DNA of 9,544 nt from Pseudomonadota bacterium (GTDB taxonomy: Bacteria; Pseudomonadota; Alphaproteobacteria; Rhizobiales; Rhizobiaceae). The stretch spans positions 1 to 9,544 of the forward strand of contig JAEZXF010000200.1 of the NCBI GenBank assembly GCA_023419995.1. Reading direction: 5' to 3'. Numbering within the stretch: position 1 is the first letter of the stretch; each line of letters begins with the position of its first letter. Below the pieces are notes generated by a model. The model was not told where the DNA came from. It saw only the letters and a program-made list of their open reading frames with translations, and made no database searches. Below are positions 1 to 9,513 of the stretch, piece after piece. The translations under genes were made by a program, and so were the position numbers.

Positions 1-2
1 CG

Positions 3-2003
<2,001 letters not shown>

Positions 2004-2060
2004 CGTGCGTCCGGCGGGTTGACCGCCGCCGGCACCCCAGCCTGTCCCGTCTCCATGCAG

Positions 2061-2091
2061 TTCCGGCAAAGCCTTGCGCGCTTTGCCGGAA
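2061..2091. terminator. Bidirectional hairpin between convergent genes
   Basis: A perfect 11-bp inverted repeat, TTCCGGCAAAG and CTTTGCCGGAA, encloses a 9-base loop. It lies 57 bp past the carB stop and 5 bp past the stop of the opposing nuclease gene, so it can serve both. The plus-strand tail starts TTTCCC and is only a weak U-tract; the minus-strand tail has none. A weaker dyad, GGCGG-GTTGA-CCGCC, lies closer to carB at 2013-2027. Position and stem quality support a terminator; efficiency is unknown. Confidence 0.6.
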
Positions 2092-2096
2092 TTTCC

Positions 2097-2870
2097 CTAT
2101 GCGCTCGCCGGCGCTTCCTTCTTCCGGGCCCGCTCTATCTTCCCTTGCGCTTTCCTGATGCGCGCGGCGGCCTCCTTCGCCTTGTCGCCCTCGATCGCCT
2201 CGCGCTTGATCACCTCGTTCTCCATCATCGACGCGAGATTTTCGGGAGCGATCTTCAGATCGGGAAACAGCCGCCGCAGTTCCCGGCGCACGACGGCCAC
2301 GACAGGCTCCGACCGGACGATCGCGGCGACGGTGAACCGGTTGAAGAGCTGCGCCTGCTGGTGGAACGTATCCATCGCGTCGGTGGCCAGTCCCTCCTTT
2401 GCGAAGAGGAACATGTGCCGCAGGTGATCCTCGTTCTTCACGTTGATGTCGGGAAGGACGAAACGGCAGACCTCCTCGTGGCTGATCTGGTTCGAGACGT
2501 AGATGCGGGTCAGCCGCCACTCCACCGCATTGGTCAGGATCACCCAGTGGATCCCCTGATGCGCGCCGTAGTCGATGACCTGGCGCAGGTGATTGTCGGC
2601 AAGGCTGCTTCCGGCCGACTTGACCTCGACCAGCAGGCGCAGCTTGCCGCCGATCTTGATGGCCAGATCGCAGTAGGTCGCCTTGATCTGGTGCTCGGAG
2701 GTCAACTCCTCGTATTTGTCGTATCCGAACACATCGGCCAGAATATCCTTGACCAGGGTCACAGTATCGGCTTCCGCGACATCGGATTTCTGCTGTGCCA
2801 GGGCGATGCGCTGATATTTCTTCAGTGAGACGCCAACGCGGTCGATGAATTTCTTCGCAATTTTCACCAT
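2097..2870 (-). CDS. Stand-alone HsdR N-terminal-domain (PD-(D/E)xK) nuclease-like protein
   Basis: The 257-residue product resembles the N-terminal endonuclease domain of type I restriction HsdR subunits, without the helicase or specificity parts. The PD-(D/E)xK core is visible: Asp68 in YCDLAI, then Glu82-Val-Lys84 in LLVEVKSAG. A conserved Gln97-x3-Tyr101 (RQVIDYG) and the strand WVILTNAVEWRL at 109-120 follow, as in the family. Residues from about 217 to the end are rich in Lys, Glu, Arg and Ala and probably form a charged helix or coiled coil. The catalytic residues are intact, so it could cut DNA, but target and role cannot be read here. No hsdM, hsdS, methylase or helicase gene is adjacent. 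GC is lower than in neighbours (50% over 2701-2760 by hand count, against 70% over 3961-4020), suggesting horizontal gain. The ATG follows a purine-rich GGGGGA with 4-nt spacing, which is short. Confidence 0.85.
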   Translation of the reverse strand: MVKIAKKFIDRVGVSLKKYQRIALAQQKSDVAEADTVTLVKDILADVFGYDKYEELTSEHQIKATYCDLAIKIGGKLRLLVEVKSAGSSLADNHLRQVIDYGAHQGIHWVILTNAVEWRLTRIYVSNQISHEEVCRFVLPDINVKNEDHLRHMFLFAKEGLATDAMDTFHQQAQLFNRFTVAAIVRSEPVVAVVRRELRRLFPDLKIAPENLASMMENEVIKREAIEGDKAKEAAARIRKAQGKIERARKKEAPASA

Positions 2871-3177
2871 TGATTCCCCCCATCCTCAACCAAAAGGGTG
2901 AGTATGACGGGATCGATATGCAAGAAAAATTTCAGACGGCAGGAAATCCGGCAATTCCGGATAGGATAAGGACTTCCGGTTACAGGCCCCCGGAAAGATC
3001 TCGGCTGCAGACGAGGTAATTCTTCATTCCTCGGCATGCTCCAGCGTGGAGACGCAGAAACGTCATGAGCGTTGACGAGGGAGACCGCGCCACCCTCGCT
3101 CGCGCGGTCGGCATCGGTGCGTCACATCACCGGGCGAATTCCCACTCCGGCCGTCCCCCGAAGCGCCTTACGCAGTG
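2871..3177. other. Gene-free region with short dyads
   Basis: These 307 bp lie between the nuclease start and the helicase stop; both genes are on the minus strand. No convincing coding frame is present. GC is low near the nuclease (45% over 2881-2940) and rises towards the helicase. The nuclease promoter should be here, but I cannot assign one with confidence. The stretch holds ATCCGG-5-CCGGAT at 2946-2962, TTCCGG-10-CCGGAA at 2974-2995, and two crossing inverted repeats at 3076-3109. No tRNA or recognisable ncRNA is seen. Confidence 0.6.
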
Positions 3178-4992
3178 CTACTTCGGGCGCTTGGGACCGC
3201 GGGGGCCGGGCTTGCGCGGACGATCGGGCTTCCCCGCGTCGAACCTGTTCTTGTGGCCGGGCTTGCCGGGCTTCGGCTTGTCCTTGAACTTCGCCGCCGG
3301 CCTCGGCCGCGCCTCGCCCGCCGGGGCGATGACGACGCCCCGCTCGAGCGCGCCCTTCCGCCTGATCTGCTCCGAATACTCCGCCGCCTTCTCGGCCGAG
3401 ATCTCGAACCGCGTCTCCGTGTCGTCGATCCTGATCGCGCCCACGTCGCGCTTGGTGACGCCGCCGGCCTTGCAGATCATCGGCAGCAGCCATTTGGGGT
3501 CGGCGCGCTGCTTGCGGCCGATCGAGACGGTGAACCAGACGCCGCCGACCATGTCGGGACCGCGCGGCTCGCGGGCCGGCGCGGCGCCGTGCGGCCGCTC
3601 GTCGTCCAAGCGCCTTTCCCGGCGCTGCGCCTTGCCCTGCAAGGCGGCGGCGGGCAGCGGCACCAGCTCTTCCGGCACCGGGCGCGCGGCAAGCTGCTGC
3701 CGCAGGAAGGCGGCCGCGATCCGCTCGGGCGAGACTTGCGCGAGAAGTTCGTCGACGAACGGCTTTTCCATGTCGTCCGGCGGCGGGGCCGACATGGCGG
3801 CTTCGAGTATCTCCGCGCGATAGCGCGCCTCGATGTCGGCGATGCCCGGCGCGGCGCAGACCGTGGCGTCGAGCTTCGCCAGCGAAAGCACCCGCGCGGC
3901 CGCGCCGCGCCTGTGCTCGGGAACGATCAGCACGCACACGCCCTTGCGGCCGGCGCGCCCGGTCCGGCCCGAACGATGCAGCAGCGTCGCCGGATTGCTC
4001 GGCACGTCGGCGTGGATCACGAGGTCGAGGTTGGGCAGGTCGATGCCGCGCGCCGCGACGTCGGTCGCCACGCAGACGCGCGCCCTGCCGTTGCGCATCG
4101 CCGCGAGCGCGCTCGACCGCTCCGACTGCGCCAGCTCCCCCGACAGCGCGACGACGGAAAAGCCGCGATTGGCGAGACGCGCCGTCAGGTGCCGCACCGC
4201 CTCGCGCGTGTGGCAGAACACCAGCGCGCTGCCCCTTCCCGAATGAAGCAGCGTGTTGATGATGGCGTGCTCGCGCTCGTCGCGCCGCACCAGCATGAGC
4301 TGGTACTCGATATCGGCGTGCTGCTCGGTCGGCGCGCTGGCGACGACCCGCACCGCGTCGCGCTGGAATTCCCGCGCCAGCTCGGCGATGGCGCGCGGAA
4401 CCGTCGCGGAGAACATCAGCGTCCGCCGCTCCGCGGGGGCCGCGGCCAGGATGAACTCGAGATCCTCCCGGAAGCCGAGGTCGAGCATCTCGTCGGCCTC
4501 GTCCAGCACCACCGCGCGCAGCCCGGCGAGGTCGAGCGAGCCCTTGGTGATGTGGTCGCGCAGCCGGCCGGGAGTGCCGACCACCAGATGCGCGCCGCGA
4601 TCGAGCGCCCGGCGCTCGCTGCGCATGTCCATGCCGCCGACGCAGGTCGCGGTGCGGATGCCGGCGACGGCGAAGAGCCAGTCGAGCTCGCGCTGCACCT
4701 GCATCGCCAGCTCGCGCGTGGGAGCGATGACGAGGCCGAGCGGACGCTCCGCCGCCTCGAAGCGCGCGGCGTCGCCCAGCAGGGTCGAGGCGATCGCGAT
4801 GCCGAAGGCCACCGTCTTGCCCGAGCCGGTCTGCGCGGAGACGAGCAGGTCGACGTCCTGGCGCCCGTCCTCCAGCACCGCGGTCTGCACGGGCGTCAGG
4901 CGGGAATAGCCCTGCGCCTCCAGCGCGGACGCGAGCGCGGGATGGATGGAGGCCGGCAGGGGCGCGGGCGTTTCGTCGGCAGTCGATGTCAT
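3178..4992 (-). CDS. DEAD-box ATP-dependent RNA helicase with DbpA-type RNA-binding domain
   Basis: This is a 604-residue cytoplasmic RNA helicase that unwinds short RNA duplexes using ATP; relatives act in ribosome assembly, RNA decay and cold adaptation. Domain 1 shows the Q motif (TPVQT, 33-37), Walker A AQTGSGKT (53-60), PTRELA (91-96), TPGR (140-143), DEAD (164-167) and SAT (195-197). Domain 2 shows DVAARGID (311-318) and HRSGRTGR (339-346). After a linker of roughly 100 residues, a DbpA-like RRM fold spans about 482-546 (GGVWFTVSIGRKQ onward). The tail from about 560 is Lys/Arg/Pro-rich, typical of nonspecific RNA contact. I chose the ATG at 4992 because GAGG lies 8 nt upstream and the protein then begins MTSTADETP. 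An in-frame start at 5094 would add 34 residues of Cys/Arg-rich sequence unlike the family. The DbpA domain alone does not prove 23S rRNA specificity, so I give no symbol; DeaD/CsdA-like is equally possible. Confidence 0.95.
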   Translation of the reverse strand: MTSTADETPAPLPASIHPALASALEAQGYSRLTPVQTAVLEDGRQDVDLLVSAQTGSGKTVAFGIAIASTLLGDAARFEAAERPLGLVIAPTRELAMQVQRELDWLFAVAGIRTATCVGGMDMRSERRALDRGAHLVVGTPGRLRDHITKGSLDLAGLRAVVLDEADEMLDLGFREDLEFILAAAPAERRTLMFSATVPRAIAELAREFQRDAVRVVASAPTEQHADIEYQLMLVRRDEREHAIINTLLHSGRGSALVFCHTREAVRHLTARLANRGFSVVALSGELAQSERSSALAAMRNGRARVCVATDVAARGIDLPNLDLVIHADVPSNPATLLHRSGRTGRAGRKGVCVLIVPEHRRGAAARVLSLAKLDATVCAAPGIADIEARYRAEILEAAMSAPPPDDMEKPFVDELLAQVSPERIAAAFLRQQLAARPVPEELVPLPAAALQGKAQRRERRLDDERPHGAAPAREPRGPDMVGGVWFTVSIGRKQRADPKWLLPMICKAGGVTKRDVGAIRIDDTETRFEISAEKAAEYSEQIRRKGALERGVVIAPAGEARPRPAAKFKDKPKPGKPGHKNRFDAGKPDRPRKPGPRGPKRPK

Positions 4993-5057
4993 GGTCAGGG
5001 CCTCGGTGGATGCGCCGCATACCAGCTTATCGCGCGGTTGGGCCAGCACTTCTTTGC

Positions 5058-5078
5058 AAAAGCGCCTCCGGCAGGCGC
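5058..5078 (-). terminator. Possible attenuator hairpin in the helicase leader
   Basis: Read on the minus strand, a 6-bp stem GCGCCT and AGGCGC with loop GCCGG is followed at once by TTTT. It lies about 65 bp upstream of the helicase ATG, within the likely leader or promoter region. It could be an intrinsic terminator or attenuator acting on helicase transcription, or it could stop antisense reading. The stem and T-run are short and no promoter is established upstream, so this is tentative. Confidence 0.3.
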
Positions 5079-5124
5079 AAGCCGCCGGTTTCACCGGCCC
5101 TCCCGATGCGCTATCTCACGGCGC

Positions 5125-5457
5125 ATGACCACCGAGATCGACTTCATGCCGCCCGAGATCGTCGCCCGCAACGCCGCGGAGGGCCTCAGGCTTCGCGACA
5201 GGTTCGGGCGCGGCGGCACGGAGGTCGGCGTCGCCCGCGCCCGCGAGCTGGTCGCGCGCCGGCCGCTGACGCCGGAGACGATCCGGCGCATGGTCAGCTA
5301 TTTCGCCCGCCACGAGGTCGACAAGCGCGGCCGCAACTATTTCAACGACGAGAACCCCTCGGCGGGCCGGATCGCCTGGCTGCTGTGGGGCGGCGACGAG
5401 GGCCGCGCCTGGGCGCTCGCCATCAGGCGGAGCATCGGCTCGGGCGGCGACATCTGA
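5125..5457 (+). CDS. Conserved hypothetical protein, phage-module-like
   Basis: A 110-residue soluble protein with no signal peptide or membrane segment. Its core is distinctive: GLRLRDRFGRGGTEVGVARA at 20-39, then LTPETIRRMVSYFARHEVDK at 48-67, and AGRIAWLLWGGDEGRAWA at 80-97. From memory, similar cores occur in many bacterial and phage proteins, some next to or fused with phage head-maturation genes, but the biochemical role is unknown to me. The chosen ATG gives MTTEIDFMPPEI; no strong ribosome site precedes it, and Met8 is an alternative start. The frame stays open far upstream, but that part is antisense to the helicase and not coding. It is divergent from the helicase (132-bp gap) and convergent with the DoxX-like gene (21-bp gap). 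No phage genes flank it. Confidence 0.8.
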   Translation: MTTEIDFMPPEIVARNAAEGLRLRDRFGRGGTEVGVARARELVARRPLTPETIRRMVSYFARHEVDKRGRNYFNDENPSAGRIAWLLWGGDEGRAWALAIRRSIGSGGDI

Positions 5458-5478
5458 CCGGCAGCCCGCAGCCGCCGC

Positions 5479-5859
5479 TCACCCCTCCGGCCGGAAGGCG
5501 GGCGAGCGGGCGGCGTTCTGCGTCAGGAACGAGGCGACGACGCAGGCGAGCAGGCCGAGCGCGAGCAGCGCGGCGCCCTCGCCGAGCTGGAGGTGGGCGT
5601 TGGCCGCCAGAAGCAGGTGATAGAAGAAGCCGGCATAGGCGAGCTGCGCCAGCCAGACCGGGCGCCGCACCCACACGGCGAGCACGCCCAGCGGCTTCAC
5701 CACGCTCATGATACCGACGAGATAGGCCGGATAGCCGAGCCGGGCATATTCGGCGGCCCAGAAATCGTGCTGGGTGAGATAGCCATAGACGCTGAACAGG
5801 TAGAAGCCGGTGAAGGCCAGCGTGGCGACATAGTAGAGGACCTTGCGCGCATCGCCCAT
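5479..5859 (-). CDS. DoxX-like four-helix membrane protein
   Basis: A 126-residue protein of the inner membrane with four predicted hydrophobic helices at about 8-28, 44-64, 67-90 and 96-112. Size, topology and the YPAYLVGIMSVVKPLGVLAV stretch fit the DoxX/DoxX-like family of small membrane proteins. The family has been linked to redox or thiol functions in some members, but no specific role can be given here. A GGAGG at 5871-5875 is 11 nt from this ATG, 8 nt from a GTG at 5862 and only 2 nt from a GTG at 5868, so the ATG or the 5862 GTG is likely. It follows the lytic transglycosylase gene by 35 bp on the same strand and is probably co-transcribed with it. No terminator is visible in that gap. 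Confidence 0.85.
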   Translation of the reverse strand: MGDARKVLYYVATLAFTGFYLFSVYGYLTQHDFWAAEYARLGYPAYLVGIMSVVKPLGVLAVWVRRPVWLAQLAYAGFFYHLLLAANAHLQLGEGAALLALGLLACVVASFLTQNAARSPAFRPEG

Positions 5860-5894
5860 CACAGTCACTCCCTCCGGTTGGAAAGCCCCGCCCC

Positions 5895-6632
5895 TCAGCC
5901 GTCGTGCTTCATCCGGCGGCGATCCCTGCCGAGCCCGGTCGCCTCCAGCATGCCCTTGCGCTTGGCGTCGTAGTAATAGCCGCGCGAGTAGTAGCGCACG
6001 GCGAGGTCGTGGTCGCCGCCCGCCACCAGATACGCGCCGCGCAGGTAGCGGCCGGCATATTTCAGGTTGGTCTCGGCATCGAGCAGCCCTTCGGTCGGGC
6101 CGTCATAGCCCATGGTGCGGGCGGTCTGCGGCAGGATCTGCATCAGTCCCCAGTAGGGGCCGTTGCGCGCCGTCGGGTTGAAGGTGCTTTCGCGGTTGAC
6201 GACGCGGCGCAGGAGCTCGACCGGGATCTCGTGATGGTTGGCATAGCGCGCGATCAGCGCGTCGAGCTCGGGGCTGCGGGGCGCGACCGTGCCGCCGATC
6301 GGGCTCGCCGCGGCCATCGCCGCCGCCGTCGCATCCTGCGCCGGCGCGGAATAGGCGACCGGCGCGGCCGCCGCGACCATCTCGTCCTGCTCCTCGGCGA
6401 GCGAGAAGACGGCGGGCGTCAGCGCCACGGTATCGGGAAGGACGGGGTCGTCGGCATCGACGGTCCCCGCCGCCGCAAGCGAAAGCTGCTGCGCGTCGAG
6501 GCCCAGGTCGCTGGTGGTGCAGCCGGCAAGCCCGCCGGTGACGAGCAGGGCGCACAATGCGGAATGAAGACGATGTCGCGGCAATCCGGGCACTTTCTTC
6601 TTCGTCGATCCGTTCCCCGCCAGTCTGGCCAT
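5895..6632 (-). CDS. Lytic transglycosylase lipoprotein (SLT domain)
   Basis: A 245-residue envelope enzyme that should cleave the MurNAc-GlcNAc bond of peptidoglycan to give 1,6-anhydro ends. From the chosen ATG (MARLAGNGS), a basic N-region and a hydrophobic segment lead to a lipobox, LAGC, with Cys38 as the likely lipidated residue. A low-complexity Ala/Asp/Pro linker covers about 39-118. The SLT domain follows, about 121-225: catalytic Glu148 in VVNRESTFNP, then YWGLMQILPQTARTMGY (160-176) and NLKYAGRYLRGAY (189-201). The Arg/Lys-rich C-terminus ends MKHDG. The frame stays open to an ATG at 6785, adding 51 Arg-rich residues that would bury the signal peptide, so I reject that start. No strong Shine-Dalgarno precedes the chosen start. 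It is followed by the DoxX-like gene. Homologues include single-domain SLT lipoproteins of rhizobia. Confidence 0.9.
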   Translation of the reverse strand: MARLAGNGSTKKKVPGLPRHRLHSALCALLVTGGLAGCTTSDLGLDAQQLSLAAAGTVDADDPVLPDTVALTPAVFSLAEEQDEMVAAAAPVAYSAPAQDATAAAMAAASPIGGTVAPRSPELDALIARYANHHEIPVELLRRVVNRESTFNPTARNGPYWGLMQILPQTARTMGYDGPTEGLLDAETNLKYAGRYLRGAYLVAGGDHDLAVRYYSRGYYYDAKRKGMLEATGLGRDRRRMKHDG

Positions 6633-6760
6633 TACATCAGCCGCTCGCGCGCCGCAAGCGGCTTGGCTTTCCACCGGTCGAGGCGCTGCCCGCCGCCCTG
6701 CCCGACACCGCCCCGCCCGCGAATCTTGCCCGGGGCTTGCCCGCCTCCGTCGGCCGGCAG

Positions 6761-6788
6761 TTGTGAATGCGCGGCGCCGTGGCATAAT
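6761..6788 (+). promoter_or_regulatory. Candidate sigma-70-type promoter for the 73-residue gene
   Basis: TTGTGA (6761-6766) and CATAAT (6783-6788) are separated by 16 bp, matching 4 of 6 and 5 of 6 consensus bases. A transcript would start near 6795 and carry a leader of about 135 nt before the ATG at 6929. This is a pattern match only. Confidence 0.35.
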
Positions 6789-6855
6789 GGATCGCGACTC
6801 GCGGAAAGAACATCCTGCGATTCATCACCTGAAGTAACCGTTCTGTGCTTCCCGA

Positions 6856-6880
6856 GTACCCTCGAACAAGGTCCGGGTAC
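6856..6880. promoter_or_regulatory. Inverted repeat upstream of the 73-residue gene
   Basis: GTACCC at 6856-6861 and GGGTAC at 6875-6880 form a perfect 6-bp dyad with a 13-bp spacer, about 50 bp before the start codon. It could be a protein-binding operator or a leader hairpin. No known regulator is implied. Confidence 0.25.
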
Positions 6881-6928
6881 GCGTCTTCATGCGTTTCAAT
6901 CACAAGAACAGCACGACAGGGATCGACA

Positions 6929-7150
6929 ATGCTTCACTCTTCCGAAATCACGCCCAAACGCCGCCTGACGGAACACGCCGAGCTCGCCGTCGCTGCCGAA
7001 TTTCTCCTCGCCCGCGGCTTCGCCGAGGATGAGATCGCCGTCCAGCTGTCGCGTTTCTACTATATCGACATCGACGCGCTGAACGACGTCGTCGCCTCGC
7101 TCGCCCGGCATGCGGCCTCGCGGCCGGCGGCGAGGCCGTTCCACGCCTGA
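6929..7150 (+). CDS. Small conserved hypothetical protein
   Basis: A 73-residue soluble protein starting MLHSSEITPKRRL. The ATG follows CAGGGA at a 6-nt gap, a reasonable ribosome site; an upstream in-frame ATG at 6845 would add 28 residues through the dyad and looks non-coding. Residues about 15-65 look mostly helical, with EHAELAVAAEFLLARGFAED and then VQLSRFYYIDIDALNDVVAS. The last ten residues are Ala/Arg/Pro-rich. I recognise no domain. The helical pattern and small size would suit a DNA-binding or adaptor protein, but that is a guess. Its stop is only 3 bp from the convergent stop of the EAL gene. Confidence 0.75.
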   Translation: MLHSSEITPKRRLTEHAELAVAAEFLLARGFAEDEIAVQLSRFYYIDIDALNDVVASLARHAASRPAARPFHA

Positions 7151-7153
7151 CCG

Positions 7154-8059
7154 TCAGGCGGACCGGCGGCGGCCGAAGGTTCTATGCGCCCCGCCGGGCC
7201 GCGCCGGCACCGTCGCCTGCGCGGCTTCCGCCGCGCCGTGGGCGGGAGATGCATCGGGGGCGGCCGCCGCGATCTCGAAGCCGGTGAAGCACTCGGGCGC
7301 GAGCTCCGGCCGGGCGAGCACGTAGCCCTGCACCATGTCGGCGCCGGCCTGCTCGGCGATCTCGAGCTGCCAGCGCTCCTCGATGCCCTCGAAGACGATG
7401 CCGATGCCGCGCGACGAGAACTCCTGCACCATCACCCTGAGCAGCGCGATGCCGGGGCGGGTATCCATGAGCCGCGAGATCCACTGCGCGTCGAACTTGA
7501 CGATGTCGGGGTGCAGCTTGGCGACGCGCTCCATGTCGGATTCCTCGGCGCCGTAATCGTCCACCGCGATCCTGAACCCGTGCTTGCGCAGCGCCGAGAC
7601 GAAGGCCGCCAGCGCCTCCTCCGACGAGGTCCGCTTTTCCGTCACCTCGCATACGATCCGGCGCGGGTCGATGCCCGCCTCGTGCAGGGTCAGGCGCATG
7701 TCGCGCAGCGCCGCCTCGGTCCGCGCCGGCTCGTCGAACACCGACGGGTCGAAGTTGACGAACAGCAGCGCCGGATGCGGCAGGAACGGGCCGGCGTTGA
7801 GAAGGTGGAGCGTCCGCGTCAGCGTCTCGACGTGCAGCCTGTCGGCCGCCGGCACGATGCCGAAGAACTCGGCCGGGGAAACGCCCGCCCCGTCGCGGAA
7901 CGGCCGGATCAGCCCTTCGAAGGCTGCGACCTCGAGCCTGCCGTCGCGAAACGCGAAGATCGGCTGGAAGGCGGACATCAGGGTATAGCCGGCCCATGCC
8001 CCGGTGGCGGTGCCGTCCTCGTGGCGCACGATGTGCGCCAATGCGATGCTGCGCGACAA
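7154..8059 (-). CDS. EAL-domain cyclic-di-GMP phosphodiesterase-type protein
   Basis: A single EAL domain of 301 residues with no membrane segment or sensor domain, so probably cytosolic. EAL enzymes hydrolyse cyclic-di-GMP to pGpG, favouring motility over surface attachment. From the TTG start, the expected metal and catalytic residues are present: Glu48 (in FEGLIRPF, so EGL instead of EAL), Asn102 (FVNFDPS), Glu138 (CEVTEK), Asp167-Asp168 (VDDYG), Lys188 (VKFD), Glu224 (FEGIE) and Gln244 (VQGYVLARP). Loop 6, normally DDFGTGYSS, reads DDYGAEESD, so activity or dimerisation may differ. The C-terminal 30 or so residues are Ala/Pro/Arg-rich. I chose TTG at 8059 because GGAGAGG lies 5 nt upstream; a GTG at 8107 would add 16 residues but has no ribosome site. 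It is divergent from the aminotransferase gene with a CtrA-like site between them. Confidence 0.9.
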   Translation of the reverse strand: MSRSIALAHIVRHEDGTATGAWAGYTLMSAFQPIFAFRDGRLEVAAFEGLIRPFRDGAGVSPAEFFGIVPAADRLHVETLTRTLHLLNAGPFLPHPALLFVNFDPSVFDEPARTEAALRDMRLTLHEAGIDPRRIVCEVTEKRTSSEEALAAFVSALRKHGFRIAVDDYGAEESDMERVAKLHPDIVKFDAQWISRLMDTRPGIALLRVMVQEFSSRGIGIVFEGIEERWQLEIAEQAGADMVQGYVLARPELAPECFTGFEIAAAAPDASPAHGAAEAAQATVPARPGGAHRTFGRRRSA

Positions 8060-8094
8060 GAGGGCCTCTCCATGCTGGCGACCTTGCCCCTTGA

Positions 8095-9450
<1,356 letters not shown>

Positions 9451-9470
9451 CGGCGCGCCATGATGTGCGG

Positions 9471-9493
9471 CACGCGGCGGCATCGCCGCGTGT
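9471..9493 (+). terminator. Hairpin after the aminotransferase gene
   Basis: CACGCGGCG and CGCCGCGTG form a perfect 9-bp stem with loop GCAT, extendable by a G-U pair, 20 bp after the stop. There is no U-run directly after it, so it may depend on other factors. Location and stem strength favour a terminator. Confidence 0.5.
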
Positions 9494-9513
9494 CACAAAA
9501 CTTTCACACCCGC

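Larger units (their letters stand above)
6633..6928. other. Divergent intergenic control region
   Basis: These 296 bp separate the lytic transglycosylase (minus) from the 73-residue gene (plus). They should carry promoters for both. A candidate plus-strand promoter and a GTACCC/GGGTAC dyad are listed separately. I could not pick out a convincing minus-strand promoter. No coding frame with family resemblance is seen. Confidence 0.6.

Noticed and set aside
2019..2828. A 269-codon plus-strand frame opposite the nuclease gene.
   Set aside because: The minus-strand frame has nuclease motifs; this one has no recognisable domain and is rich in Leu/Asp/Arg/Gly as an antisense shadow.
2871..3177. Possible tRNA, CRISPR or attachment site beside the nuclease gene.
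   Set aside because: No cloverleaf, no regularly spaced repeats and no direct-repeat pair flanking the gene could be found by eye.
3175..5457. A very long open plus-strand frame opposite the helicase.
   Set aside because: It is antisense to a clear helicase gene and is kept open by high GC; its product is Arg/Ala/Gly-rich without family resemblance. Only the last 110 codons, beyond the helicase, look real.
6633..6785. N-terminal extension of the lytic transglycosylase to the ATG at 6785.
   Set aside because: It would add 51 Arg-rich residues before the lipoprotein signal, which is incompatible with normal export.
6787..6837. A 16-codon open frame as a possible leader peptide.
   Set aside because: Its ATG overlaps the proposed -10 box, it has no ribosome site and no run of regulatory codons.
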